In this document: one piece after another, positions 32,244 to 42,663 of the stretch
Numbering within the stretch: the stretch's first letter is position 1
Layout of the letters: each line of letters opens with the position of its first letter
NCBI GenBank assembly: GCA_948567375.1
Contig: OX419762.1
Span: forward strand, 8,376,001-8,440,000
Direction of reading: 5' to 3'
Source: Lunularia cruciata
Lineage: Eukaryota > Streptophyta > Marchantiopsida > Lunulariales > Lunulariaceae
Length of the DNA: 64,000 nucleotides
Made by a program: the position numbers and the translations under genes
The notes under the pieces: model-generated
What the model was told of the DNA's origin: nothing
Database searches by the model: none
The model's input: only the letters and a program-made list of their open reading frames with translations

Positions 32244-33259
32244 GTGGACATTATATTCTTCCATGGTCTTCAAGAAGACGGAGGTTGCCAAGCGAACTGG
32301 AAATCTTGGATGACTTTGTCCAAGTCCGATCTCGAACGGGATGACCAGGATGTATCAGAAGCAGAAGAAAAATCGGTGTGCTGGCCCAACGAATTGCTTG
32401 GCCAAGACGTGGACGGAGCAAGGATATATTCAGTTGCGTACGATGCTTCAACTGAGCAGACTAAGAGACAAGGAAAAGAGGACATGAGCAATATTGCAGA
32501 AAATCAATACAATGATCTCCTTGTGCTAGCGGAGAAGCATGGAATAGGACAAGCTTGTCCAGTCATTCTCGTGGGGCACTGTATAGGTGGTCTTGTGATC
32601 AAGAATCTACGCTTAACAGCACAGGAGGAGGCCCATCGGCTGAAGAGGGAGTTCGAGAAGAATGGGCGTAAGGAAGGAGTAGAATTTCATTGCTTGAAGC
32701 ACGTTGAGATGTTTTTGGCGAATGTCAAGGGTGTTTTCTTCTTTCCGGCACTCCTCAATCCGGCACCAGATTCACTAAATTTATAGAGAAAGCTCAAAAA
32801 GCCAACGGTAACACGACATCCCCGATCATGAGTTATTTCAGCACACTGAGCAAGGATTCAGCAAGATTGAACGGCAAATTTTAGAAGTGGCGCCGAGGCA
32901 GTGTCGAAACGTTCACAGTTGGCAAGGCTTGGACGACATCCATCTGGGTGAGTTCAAATCACAGTTGATTACATATCCTTCAGTATGAGTTTCCCATACA
33001 TTCATTCACCTGACTTTGCATCCGTTCTTTGTAGGGGTTCGATAAAATCGTCGCTGAAGAAGGATCGTGCCGAAATGATAACGATCACTACTATACTGCT
33101 AACGCAGACCATTTCACCGTCACTCGCCCCCGAAATAGGACCGATGCAATCTACGCGAACCTCCGGTGGTTCGTAGCTACGTTGTGTCCGGAGACCCCGC
33201 TACAAAACTTGAAGGAGAACTCCATAGCTCAGGTTCAGATCAATGATGGTTTGATCTGA
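32244..33259 (+). pseudogene. SERAC1-like alpha/beta hydrolase, copy B
   Basis: Exon 32,244-32,947, intron 32,948-33,034 (87 nt), final exon 33,035-33,259. The order of motifs matches copy D. Three defects are visible. The nucleophile elbow is GHCIGG: the catalytic Ser codon TCT is TGT (Cys). A 2 nt gain at about 32,745 shifts the frame (VFFFPALL in place of VFFYSTPQ). A TAG replaces a codon in 'KF*KW' at about 32,882. An apparent 268-codon frame running from 31,980 arises because this copy is 2 nt shorter at about 32,158; its first 85 residues are not conserved and I do not count them. Confidence 0.85.
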
Positions 33260-34760
33260 TTTAAGATCTCGGGATAGAGGTCGCGTTCAGCGCCCACAAG
33301 GACCTCACGTTGTTAAATAGCAGAACCGGTGTCAGATGCTCGCAGGGGTTGCTCTGGGTTTGCTCAGGAGTTGCATTGACAGTTTGAAGGGGACGTGAAC
33401 AAGAAAACCTCTCGACGACTTCCATTTGCGCCGAAATTTGACTATTCAAAGGTGTTATAAAGCACACGGCGCCATGAGAGGTTTAGGGTACTCGTCGCTG
33501 TATACTAGAGGTCAGGATTTTGACGAGGATTCCACGTTAAGGAGGCCGTTCAGGACTGAAGAGTGGCTTTATCATTATCTTTTTTAATATCATGTTAGGG
33601 TGTGGACCAACGTGATGATAGCAGGAGTTTGTAAACGTTTTCTATATTCCTCGTCCTCCCGGTATTGTAAAGTTTAGATTGGACACAAAGAAAAATCTCT
33701 TTTTCAACCTTGTGCATCAGCTTTCCTTGATATCCCAGGCGATAGATAACTAAAAAGTTGGGAAACCATTGGTTGTTTCCTTTGTTTCATTTGATTAGTT
33801 TAGGTAAGTTTTGGATATGGATTGATATCCTAAGTTTTTGCTTCTTGAAATATACCTACTGAGTCTTCTTCTTTGTTTAGGAGATAGGATGTGTGTATAG
33901 GATCTTGCCAAAATGAAGTGATAGATTTACGAACAAAAGTTGTAAAATGAAGTGTATTAGACAGTTGATATCGAATACTCTCTCGAGATCCCTTTTTGAG
34001 GGTGAGCTCAAGAATGGGTGAGACTTCCGGAACACCACGAGATGGACACCGGGACAGTATAAGATATGGTAATTTAGGTAATTAATTTTAGGAGCAAGCC
34101 CGTATCTGCAACATGGTGTGGATATATGATAAGTTCCAACCTCAATTAAGCTTACAAGTTTACTTCTCTAGTGGGTTCAACGTCTGATTTTCTTTTGTAC
34201 AGTTAACTGGGAGGCTAAACATATTGAAATGATCAACTTAAGGTGTGAGGCATTCTAGTTATTAATTTACTAATTAAATTAAGTCTTATTTAAATTAATT
34301 TTGATGAAGTTTCGAATGATTAAAATAATATATATTTTATTTACAATGAAATTTATACTTCTTTTCAACTTGGGGTCCAATATTAAAATCAAAACTTCAA
34401 TATTGCAATTTAATGACATAAAATTTCAGATCAAATGTCTAATATTGAAGTCCAAATGCACTATATTTTTGAGTCAAAGTCCAATATCAGATTTAAATGT
34501 ATAATATTTTAACTCCAATGTTCATTTTAAACATCTAAATATCTTATATTCACAAGTCGAATATTCAATATTGGGAAGTCATGATCAAATATCCAAGTTT
34601 CAAACTAAATATCTATTAAGAAGAGGAATTCCTTGAGAATAGAGAGATTCTTGCTACTCAAATGATTGTTAGATTCTCACATTCTTGCCACTTACATGAT
34701 TTGGAAACAAGAAAAAGGAAACGGCACACTTAGAATTTTATTTCACTCCATTATTCTCAT
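33260..34760 (+). repeat. 3' flank of unit B, shared with D and E
   Basis: Blocks such as 'gcatcagctttccttgatat', 'gatggacaccgggacag', 'aagttccaacctcaatt' and 'caacttggggtccaatatt' recur after D (51,860-52,740) and E (56,990-57,480). The unit duplication therefore extends at least 1.3 kb beyond the gene. No gene is present. Confidence 0.6.
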
Positions 34761-35335
34761 TTGATTCTTCGAATAACCTTTGATTTGTGAGAGACGAGTA
34801 AAACTTTATGATGTATCTAATGTGTCCCTTTATGTGATCCTAAAGATAGAAATGAAAGCAAGCCAATAAGAAAAAGATCCATCGTTCCGTTTATCTTGTT
34901 CGAATAAAAATCCTATAAACCCAATTAATAATGTAGGTATTGTTAATATAACCCGTAAAATCACCTTGTTTTCCATGTCCCCATTCTAATAACAAAGAAT
35001 GTGCTAAACTATTTGCTGACCACATTAGGATCAAGAAAAGGATCAGAAGGAACACATACAGATACACTAGTTTCTTTGAATATTAATAGTAGTATTAGTA
35101 GATTAGTTAAAATACAGAAAGGGAAATATAACCTTCCATTAATTTATGAATAATTTAAATCATTATGAGTACGGAGATCAATTCAAAGATCATACTTATT
35201 TACAAGCATCGCTAAGAGCATTTATTTGAAAGTCCGGAACCAGATGAAAGCCTACACGGAGCATTTCGTTGAACTGTCCAGGCTAAGTGACATCAAGTGG
35301 AGAGTACTTGATACTTTACTGGATTAAAGGGGTAA
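34761..35335. other. No gene recognised
   Basis: On the minus strand at about 35,090-34,850 there are hydrophobic frames (for example FLLILFLILMWSANSLAHS) with a frame change. They could be a worn membrane-protein fragment, but I cannot assign them. The right part (35,155-35,280) is a flank module also seen at 23,100 and 48,805. Confidence 0.35.
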
Positions 35336-35339
35336 ACAA

Positions 35340-35640
35340 GTAAAAGTAAAACGCGTGGGATAAGAAGGAGGATGGAAATATCCCATGAACTACTCAAGGA
35401 TAAAATAAAACGCAAAAGGTAGAAGAGGCTATTGATATAAGAGAAATTCAATACGGAAATTTGTACTATTTCACTTAATATATTTGAAGGATATTTTGGA
35501 TTATGAAAATCATATAATCTACATAACTAAACGAATATCCAAAGAAGCATCAATTAATGTGATTATTTTATGATGGATTGCATCAACTAGCATTTTAGTG
35601 TTTTCCATATAATACATGCTATACATACAAAGTAAACTGC
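35340..35640 (-). mobile_element. Decayed 3' part of the non-LTR element
   Basis: The plus strand shows 'aggaggatggaaatatccc', 'ataaaa.cgcaaaaggta', 'gatataagagaaat' and, further right, 'atccaaagaagcatca.ttaatgtgatt', which match 16,970-17,160 in order. It is a strongly diverged copy, truncated at its 5' side. Confidence 0.55.
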
Positions 35641-36167
35641 AAATTAGTAAAGGAAAACTAACATATACTATCTCAAGTAGACTATACTATCTCAAGTAGA
35701 CTATGAACTAGTAAAGTAAAAATAATACCTAAAATATTTATTATTACCTACAATACATTTATAGATAAGCAATAAACTATACTGTTGGAAATACCATGGA
35801 ATTGAAAAGCAAAGCCCTACTATCAATGCAAAGTACCTTTGGGGTTGTGCCTTTTGGGAAGGGTAGAATGCAACCTTTGGAGTTGAATGTCTTTTTATTG
35901 AAGCAACCCCTTTGGAGTTGCCTCGAGTTGCCTGAATCCTCACCTTCAAGGAATAGCTGGAACTTATTCTTGAATGAAAGTAATTATTAGTTCTCCATTT
36001 GCTATAGTGTGCCTCGGTTGCTGACAATACACTCTTTTTGGAAGTGGTTCATACCCAAGAGGTTAAATAGATAACAATAAATGAACTAGCAATTGTGACA
36101 CTTGTTTTCAATCTAGCCAATTTTGAAACATATCCTTGAGGGAACACCCTATTTCTTACTATTATAC
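35641..36167. other. No gene recognised
   Basis: The 108-codon minus frame at 35,701-36,027 carries no motif. Words around 35,815-35,920 ('acctttgg.gttg') repeat weakly. Nothing firm. Confidence 0.35.
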
Positions 36168-36211
36168 CACTTTTACATCATCATTGGGTACCCAGTGATG
36201 ATGTAAAAGTG
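36168..36211. repeat. Near-perfect 44 nt palindrome
   Basis: Two 22 nt arms (cacttttacatcatcattgg and its continuation gt) meet without a loop at gggtaccc, with a single mismatch in the arms. The arm end is repeated twice just downstream ('gtaaaagtgtatc', 36,203-36,240). Confidence 0.85.
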
Positions 36212-36279
36212 TATCAGTAAAAGTGTAAAAGTGTATCACAGTGTAACATTGTAAACTCATTGAGTAATGATCTCAATAT

Positions 36280-36990
36280 GAGAGTTAAATATTATACAAA
36301 AGCTGCTATACTTTAGTTTCTTGGCTTCTAGAACTTAGTTCACAAAAGATATGTATCTAAAGATTGAGTTATGATTAAACTATTATCAACAAACAATGAA
36401 GTTCTTCATTATTCCTTGATCATTTCATTTTTTAAATAACATAGGTCCCATTCCTAAAACAATAGTTTTACTCTCTATATATATAAATAGATAAATAAAA
36501 ATTAATTTCATCAAAATAAGTCTACTAGTTGATATGGTGATCTCAAATTACATAAAATAAGAATCCATTATTCTTGACAGACATTTTTTTATTCCTTGGG
36601 TTACAATAATGGTTAGATACAAACAAAGATATCACTATGTAATTCTTTATTATTGCTTGTTTAACCACTTGGGCATCTATTACTTCCTAGAAGAAGACAA
36701 TGATGCCAAGAAGATGCATGGCAAAAAAATACAAAGAAAACCACCACCATATAGAATATGTAAATCAGAGCTTGAGAATAAGGTATTAGTATGAAGGCGT
36801 AGTTCCCTAAGAAGGTATTCCAAAGGTTTACATCCTAACCGTCCAAAAGGTGAAAATGTTACACAGGTGTATTCAAGTCTCAATGCAAAGATAAGTTCCA
36901 TCCTTCCTTCTAAAGGCACAAACTTCACCCAAGTTTCAACTTCACTATAGATGTTAAACCCTCACATATTCAAAGTCTAATTCCGTTCAA
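36280..36990 (-). repeat. Dispersed AT-rich repeat, inverted copy of 10.15-10.92 kb
   Basis: The reverse complement matches 10,150-10,925. The copia LTR sits at its edge: right of 36,993 the match stops and the LTR begins, then the matching sequence is not resumed because the copia pol follows. Confidence 0.6.
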
Positions 36991-36993
36991 TAT

Positions 36994-37263
36994 TGTTGAG
37001 AAAAAAAAAAGAGTCTTAACAACATGCACACATCTTGTAAATATCTAGCAATTTCACATGTTACACAAAAGTATGTGGTTCACCTCTAGGCTACATCCAC
37101 TGGCATTCTTCAAGAAATATTTACTAACAGACATGAGGCTCACCACCATATCTATGTATCCAAGGCAAAAACTCCTACTTTCTCTTAGTTTACTCCTTTC
37201 ATCGTCCTGCGAGAGATAGATCGCTTACAGTGTAACCCTAAGATATAAGAGTAAATCTCAACA
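36994..37263 (-). repeat. 3' LTR of the copia element
   Basis: On the minus strand it starts TGTTGAG at 37,263 and ends CTCAACA at 36,994, giving 270 nt with 7 nt inverted ends. A purine tract (caaggggaagat, about 37,264-37,285) precedes it as a polypurine tract should. Downstream, the flank belongs to the dispersed AT-rich repeat. Confidence 0.75.
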
Positions 37264-37457
37264 ATCTTCCCCTTGACTCTTTTCTTGGGGTTAGTAACCT
37301 TGCTAAACAATTTATCACTCAGTGTGAAGTTCTAGACAGATATCCAATCACTTGACCCCTCGTCCAAACAAGGATAAACTAGAACTTATAGCCATACCCC
37401 ATACAAGGATAGAGTAACCTAAAAAACAGCCAAGGTCACTTCCAATGCTAAGTCACC
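37264..37457 (-). promoter_or_regulatory. Polypurine tract and 3' spacer of the copia element
   Basis: The tract next to the LTR would prime plus-strand synthesis. The rest is a short untranslated spacer after the RNase H stop. Confidence 0.55.
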
Positions 37458-37870
37458 CTATTCATGCCCCACTTTCACAACTTGTAGGGTAGCACAATGC
37501 CTAGAGAAACTTTCTAAAAGTATGACTTTGGTAAAGGAATCAGCCCGGTTGAGCTTACCATCAATCTTGACTAGCTCAAACTTTTTCTCTAATATAGCTT
37601 GCCTAAGAAAGTGGTACCTGATGTCTATGTGCTTAAGCCTATGATCTATTGCCTGATTTTCTGTTAGGTGTAAAGACCTTTGACTGTCACAATGAAGCAT
37701 TACATTACCATGCAATAGCCCCATCTCAACAAAAAGTCTATCCAACCAAATTGCCTCCTTTGCTTCTTCCGCTACTGCCAAATACTCACCTTTTGTAGTA
37801 GACTATCCAACACACTTCTGCAAGGTAGATCTCCAACTAATGCACCCACCACCAATCTGAATATATACAC
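37458..37870 (-). pseudogene. Copia RNase H part
   Basis: The minus-strand frame of 107 codons reads AEEAKEAIWLDRLF, LHCDSQRSLHLTEN, RLKHIDIRYHFLR and NRADSFTK, the classical copia RNase H sequence. Upstream, STTKGEY and ISWRSTLQKCVG (to about 37,870) belong to the same domain but are cut by a TAG. In the element the domain removes RNA from the RNA:DNA hybrid. Confidence 0.85.
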
Positions 37871-38300
37871 TGTTGTTGACCTCTACTTGTCCAGATCTTG
37901 TCCATAGTCAACATCTATATAGCCATTGAATGATACGGCATTCATAGACTTTCTATCAAAAAAGAGCCCATAGTCTAGTGTACCTCTCAAATACCTTAGA
38001 ATCCATTTAATTGCTTCCTAATGTTTCCTTCCTGGATTCAACATATACCTGCACACCTTACCCATGGCTAATGCAAGATCAAGTCTAGTAGAATTCATGA
38101 AGTACATGAGACTCCCAACAACCTTCTCATAAGGAATGTTAGTTATCAAACCCTTCTCCACGGCACCTGTAGGACAACATGCCGTTGAAAGCTTGAGACG
38201 AGGAGCTAGAGGAGTACTTACTAGTTTACAGTTCTCCATGTGTTGAACCTAGCAAGTACCTTCCTAGCATACTTACCCTACATCAACCACAACTGACCGG
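37871..38300 (-). pseudogene. Copia reverse transcriptase-RNase H connection
   Basis: The frame at 38,018-38,239 reads NCKLVSTPLAPRLKLS, PYEKVVGSLMYFMNSTRLDL and NPGRKH, typical of the copia thumb ('y...vGsLmYl...tRPD'). After a stop, AIKWILRYLRGTLDYGL follows to about 37,950. Confidence 0.8.
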
Positions 38301-38303
38301 GGC

Positions 38304-38860
38304 CTAAGTTTCTATTGATCTCATGCCTAATATCCTTGTGGCCAACCCTAGATCCTTCATCCTGAACTTTGAACTCAAGAGTGCCTTGAGGTTGTTCACC
38401 TTAGACATGTCATCTACATAGAGCACAAGAATAACAAAACCAAAGGTCTTATTACTCACTGGTTTAATGTACACACAAGGATCAAAAAAACTCTTGTTGA
38501 AACCTTGAGCATCCATAAACACATCAAACCTCTTGTTCCATTGGCAAGGTGCTTGCTTCAATCCATAAAAGGACTTCAGCAATCTGCATACCTTGTCTTC
38601 TTGACCTTTCTTCACAAACCCATGGGTGGTCTCATGAAGATCCTCTCATCCAAGGTACCATAAAGAAATGCCGTGACAACATCCATTTGATCTAAGGTAA
38701 GACCAAATAATGCAACAAGCATACACAATAGATGTATTGTAGAATAATTTGCAACATGAGAAAAGACCTCATTGTAGTCTACCCCCTTCTCTTGAGTGAA
38801 TCCCTTAGCTACCAACCTAGCCTTGCAGATCTTAGATCCCTCCTTAGGACCTTGCTTCAA
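38304..38860 (-). pseudogene. Copia reverse transcriptase
   Basis: Two overlapping frames. 38,612-38,860 reads KARLVAKGFTQEKGVDYNEVF, DQMDVVTAFLYGTL and RPPMG. After a frameshift at about 38,620, 38,304-38,615 reads LLKSFYGLKQAPCQWN, then VILVLYVDDM with the catalytic YVDD intact, and KFRMKDLG. The order is that of Ty1/copia pol. Apart from the frameshift it is well preserved, which suggests a fairly recent element. Confidence 0.85.
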
Positions 38861-39430
38861 CTTGTAGATCCACTTGCAATCTATAAATTGTTGATCCTTA
38901 GGTAACCTAACTAGTTCCTAAGTCTTGTTATCTCTTAAGGATTCCATCTCCCTCTCCATAGAATCAAACCACTCATCCTTCTCACTAGAAGAACATGCCT
39001 CCTTGTAGGACAAAGGTTCACCTTCTTCCAAGACCAAAGCATGAGCATCATCCTGAAAAGTCAAGTCATCATCCAATAGCTTAGTTCAATCAGGCCACAT
39101 ACCATATCTGTTTGGAGCTCGAATAGCATGCCTTGATGACCCCCTTGATGAACTCTCTGCTTGATCTCCATGTGTAGGTCCAATCTGTGGCTGACCTAGC
39201 ACATTTTTTTGCTTACCAGCAACTACCTGCTCCACTTGTTCTTGCTCTGCTATAGGAGCACCTCCTTCCTCATCAATGAAGTGATCAATCTCCCCCTCAA
39301 TTAGGTCCAAGGTGTGAGACTTACCTTTGTCAGTGTGGAGAGCTTGAGCATTCTCCCCCTCCTTAAATGATCTAGATTCATTAAAGGATACATCCCTACT
39401 AACACAACCTCACATGCTATTTGTAATACT
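38861..39430 (-). pseudogene. Copia integrase-RT linker region
   Basis: From right to left: VSRDVSFNESRSF (about 39,400, the 'sRDV.F.E' motif), an acidic linker ending near SSSRGSSRHAIRAPNRYG (39,086-39,310), then EACSSSEKDEWFDSMEREM (about 38,970), the usual 'W..Am..E...l' block ahead of the reverse transcriptase. A few stops interrupt it. Confidence 0.75.
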
Positions 39431-40080
39431 CCAAGGATAGGAGACCTGAAGAGAAACACACCATGAAAAACACACACTTTCACACTCAAACTCCGATGCC
39501 CCAAAGGAGCACCTTCTCTTTATTATATAGGCAAAGCGGATCTCCTCCAATGAAGCTCCACCATAGGATTAGGTACATAGATAAGTGACATTTCAGCAAG
39601 CTCCACCCTTGGATTACTTACTTGATGGGTGACATGTCTATCCTGGTCCTATCTGGTCGGTCAAACAAGCTTTGACCGGAGGGAATCTTTTAGGGAATCT
39701 TCCTATAGGAAGCTCAGAATCACGTGGGTGAGGTACCATTGGAAAGCTCTCAACAAGAAAAAGTAGGGGGGAGGGAATGCCGGCCTTTTCTCTATTTGGG
39801 GGGGGGGGGGGATTTGCACATTTTTGAGGCCTAATTCATCCGTTTAGGCCTCCAAAATTACCTTCAAAGATTTTAGGTATATTTTGGTTCCAACTCTATT
39901 GGTAGAAGTCCCCTTTTGGTGATATGTCTAGCTATTGGTTCTAAGGTTTTCAAATCTATTTCAATTTTCTGCCCTATTAGTAGAAGTACCCTTTTGGTGA
40001 TACTTTTATCTGATCTATTTTGACCATCATGTATAACATCATTCTAAATGTTACTCAACCAAATTTCACATTTAGATCAT
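39430..40080 (-). mobile_element. Probable LTR-like insertion inside copia pol
   Basis: The copia frame reads AYRLWDP at about 40,115 and continues with VSRDVSFNE only at about 39,400. About 0.65 kb lie between, where an intact element has some 12 residues. On the minus strand the insert has a TATA box (ctatataataaag, about 39,518-39,530) followed by a leader, as in an LTR. It also holds a run of 14 G (39,799-39,813), a short palindrome around aggcct (39,829-39,858) and an internal direct repeat with 'tagaagt.cccttttggtgata'. I could not fix the ends or a target-site duplication. Confidence 0.5.
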
Positions 40081-40190
40081 ATGGCTAGCTCTTGGTATTA
40101 TATTATTGGATCCCATAGCCTATAAGCCTTCACTCCACTTTCATAGCCAAGAACAACACAAGAAGTGGGGATGGAGAATTTCTTGATTTC
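40081..40190 (-). pseudogene. Copia integrase C-terminal piece
   Basis: On the minus strand VVLGYESGVKAYRLWDP (about 40,165-40,110) is the usual 'k.vflGY..g.KgYrlwdp' motif. The element is cut off immediately upstream, where the gypsy element begins, so most of its gag, protease and integrase are missing. Confidence 0.75.
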
Positions 40191-40199
40191 AAAGCAACA

Positions 40200-40572
40200 A
40201 TGGAACTACAATATATAAGAGGATGTTGGTAGTCACAAGGCTAACATCATAATTGGCCAATAGATTGCTTTGAACCCTACCTTGGGAAAAGAGCTTAGAG
40301 ATGGTTTAAGTTCTCCAAGGAGCAAGAGGAAAAAGAAGGCAAAAGCTCACTTATCAATGGGGGTGGTGGATACCAACCCAGCACCATGGGAGGCTTGTGA
40401 ATATGCCTCCAAGATTGATGTGAGAGTGAATGGTCACAACATCAAGGATACATTGGTTGATGGAGGATTTGCAGTAAACACCATGTCAAAAAAGTTGATG
40501 AAGAAGTTGGGTATGATACCCTCAAGACCTTCAACATTTGTGGTGAGCATGGCAAACATGCAACAAGTTTGA
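40200..40572 (+). pseudogene. Gypsy aspartic protease
   Basis: The frame from 40,270 reads APWEACEYASKIDVRVNGH and then DTLVDGGFAVNTMSKKL, a retroelement protease with DGG in place of the usual DSG/DGG loop; DGG is known from plant Athila/Tat-like elements. It ends at a TGA (40,570) that looks like a CGA to TGA change, since the same frame continues at once. The 5' LTR and gag are absent: the element is truncated next to the copia piece. Confidence 0.75.
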
Positions 40573-40581
40573 CCAATAGGG

Positions 40582-41046
40582 GTGATGGATAAGGTGGTAG
40601 TTTCAATTATGGGAGTTCAAAATCTCATGACTTTCCAAGTCTTGAAAGATTCAAGCTATGACTTACTTCTTGAGAGGCCATGGTTGAGAGCAGCATGCAC
40701 AACTGATCGATGGCATAAAGGGTACTTGAGGATTGGACCATCAAACCATAGAGTCACGGTTCTTGTGACTAACACCACCAACACTTCATATCTAGATACA
40801 CCATCTTTTGATTATTGGGAATCAGATTCTGAAGAAGGAGCTTCAGGTGTGGACACAAGCATGGAAGAAGAGACTTCCACGGACGAGGATGAATTTGAAT
40901 CTGATTCAGATGTGTATCCTTTATGTGCTATGGACTTTGCACCTAAGCCAAAGATTTTGAAGGACCTAGATAAATCACCATTGACACTTGAGGAGGTAGA
41001 GAGAAGGTTATCTACTCTCAAGTATGGTCCAAATGTTATCAAGTAG
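40582..41046 (+). pseudogene. Gypsy protease-RT linker
   Basis: Same frame as the protease. It reads MGVQNLMTFQVLKDSSYDLLLERPWLRA (here the 'yd.lLGrpWl' motif, with LLLERPWL), then a long acidic stretch (SDSEEGASG..., EEETSTDEDEFESDSD). It ends in TAG at 41,044 directly before the reverse transcriptase frame. Confidence 0.75.
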
Positions 41047-41052
41047 GAGAAG

Positions 41053-42663
41053 GTGAGATTTGAGGAGATTTTTTGCAAGTTCATCCATATGTTTGCTTTT
41101 AGTTACAAGGATTTGAAGGAAGTCACCTTGGAGGAGCACAAGATAGAGGTGGAGTCACGTGCAAGACCAATCTGCCAAAAGCAACATCGCATTAGCCCAC
41201 CAATATTTTTAGTTGTGAAGAAGGAGATTGATAAGCTCAAGGAGGCTAGATTTATCTTTGAAATGGAGAATTCAAAATGGGTGTCTCCAATTGTCATTGT
41301 GAAAGAAAAGAATGGCAAGCTTAGGGTATGTGTGGATTACAAGAAGCTCAATGTTGTTACCAAGAAGGACTACTATCCATTGCCATTCATTGACAAGATC
41401 TTGGAAGAGGTTGTAGGTCATGAGAGGTACAATTTTGGAGATGGTTATAGTGGATATAACCAAATCAAGATTGCACCAGAGCATCAACAACTCACCACGT
41501 TCACCACACCTTGGGGAACTTACACTTTCAAGGTCATGCCTTTTGCGCTTTGCAATGCTCCAACCACATTCCAACCGTTCATGAACAAGGTATTTGAACT
41601 CTTCATTGGGAAATTTGTGAGAGACTTCATTGATGACTTTTGTGTCTATGGGAGCAAGAAGGAGCACTTCGAGCACCTAATCAAGGTCTTGCAATGTTTA
41701 GATGAGGCAAATGTATCACTCAACCCAGAGAAGTGCATTTTTGGATGTGAAGAAGGTCTACTTTTGGGGCACATCATCTCCAAGGATGGAATAGCAGTTG
41801 ATCTTGAGAAGGTGAGGAAAATCTTAGACCTTCCATTCCCTTCAAGCTTGACAAAGTTAAGCCAATTCTTGGGGATGGTTGGGTACTATAGGAGATCCAT
41901 TTTCTCATTTTCCAACAAGGCTTATGCATTGATAATCTACATGAAGAAGGGTGTAGATTACATGGTGATTTTGGAGGACAAGGAGGCTCTCAAAGCTTTT
42001 GAGGAGCTCAAGCAATCCCTTATTGTAGCTCCAATTCTTGCTAAACCTGATTGGAGTAAGCCTTTCATCCTCTATACTGATGCTTCCAATGTTGCTATAG
42101 GATGCACTCTTAGTCAATTAGACCAAGATGGGCATGATCATCTAATAGCTTATGCTAGTAGGGAAATGGTTTTAGCAAAAAAGAACTACTTTGTCACGGA
42201 GAGAGAAGGGTTGGCAGTGATCTTTGGTCTCAAGAAGTTTAGATACTACTTGATCGGAGGGAAAGCCGCCATTGTCACAGATCACAAGGCCTTGAAGTAC
42301 ATCTTCAACAAGCCTAATGTTGAAGGGAGACTAGCAAGGTGGATGATATTCTTGTTTGAGTATGACTACACCATCAAGGACAGGTTAGGAAAGAAACATG
42401 CAAATGTTGATTTGTTATCTAAGGCCTATGATCATGATAGAGATGAGCCGATGGATGATTCCTTCCCGGATGAGGAGCTCATGACAATCTCAATCTCTCA
42501 AGAGGTTCCAATGGAATACAAGGAGATTGTGGATTTTGTGACAAGAGGTAACTATCCAAAAGGGATGCAAGCTAGGGAGAAGAAGGCCGTTGCATCAAGA
42601 TCTAGACCTCACACAATGGTGGAGGATATTCTTTTTCACCAAGGAGCAAATGATCTACTTTGA
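41053..42663 (+). pseudogene. Gypsy reverse transcriptase and RNase H, long open frame
   Basis: 536 codons open. Residues about 70-110 hold SPIVIVKEKNGKLRVCVDYK, then YPLPFIDKILEE, DGYSGYNQIKIAPE, TPWGTYTFKVMPFALCNAPTTF (split by me), and the catalytic box FIDDFCVYG; plant gypsy elements usually have Y(I/L)DD, so the first residue is unusual. RNase H follows with LYTDASNVAIG, SREM, TEREGLAVIFGLKKFRYYL and TDHKALKYI. It ends in TGA at 42,661, again a likely CGA change, because the integrase continues in frame. Without the 5' part and with the stops it is unlikely to be active by itself. Confidence 0.85.

Noticed and set aside
31980-32786. 268-codon open frame running into copy B of the hydrolase
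   Set aside because: Only the part from about 32,160 is conserved. The upstream 85 codons arise from a 2 nt difference in this copy and read in another frame than the conserved one in A and D.
34850-35090. Plastid ndhF insertion
   Set aside because: A short stretch looked similar to NdhF in memory, but frame changes and lack of continuous similarity make the call unsafe.
41272-41676. 134-codon minus-strand frame
   Set aside because: It is antisense to the gypsy reverse transcriptase.
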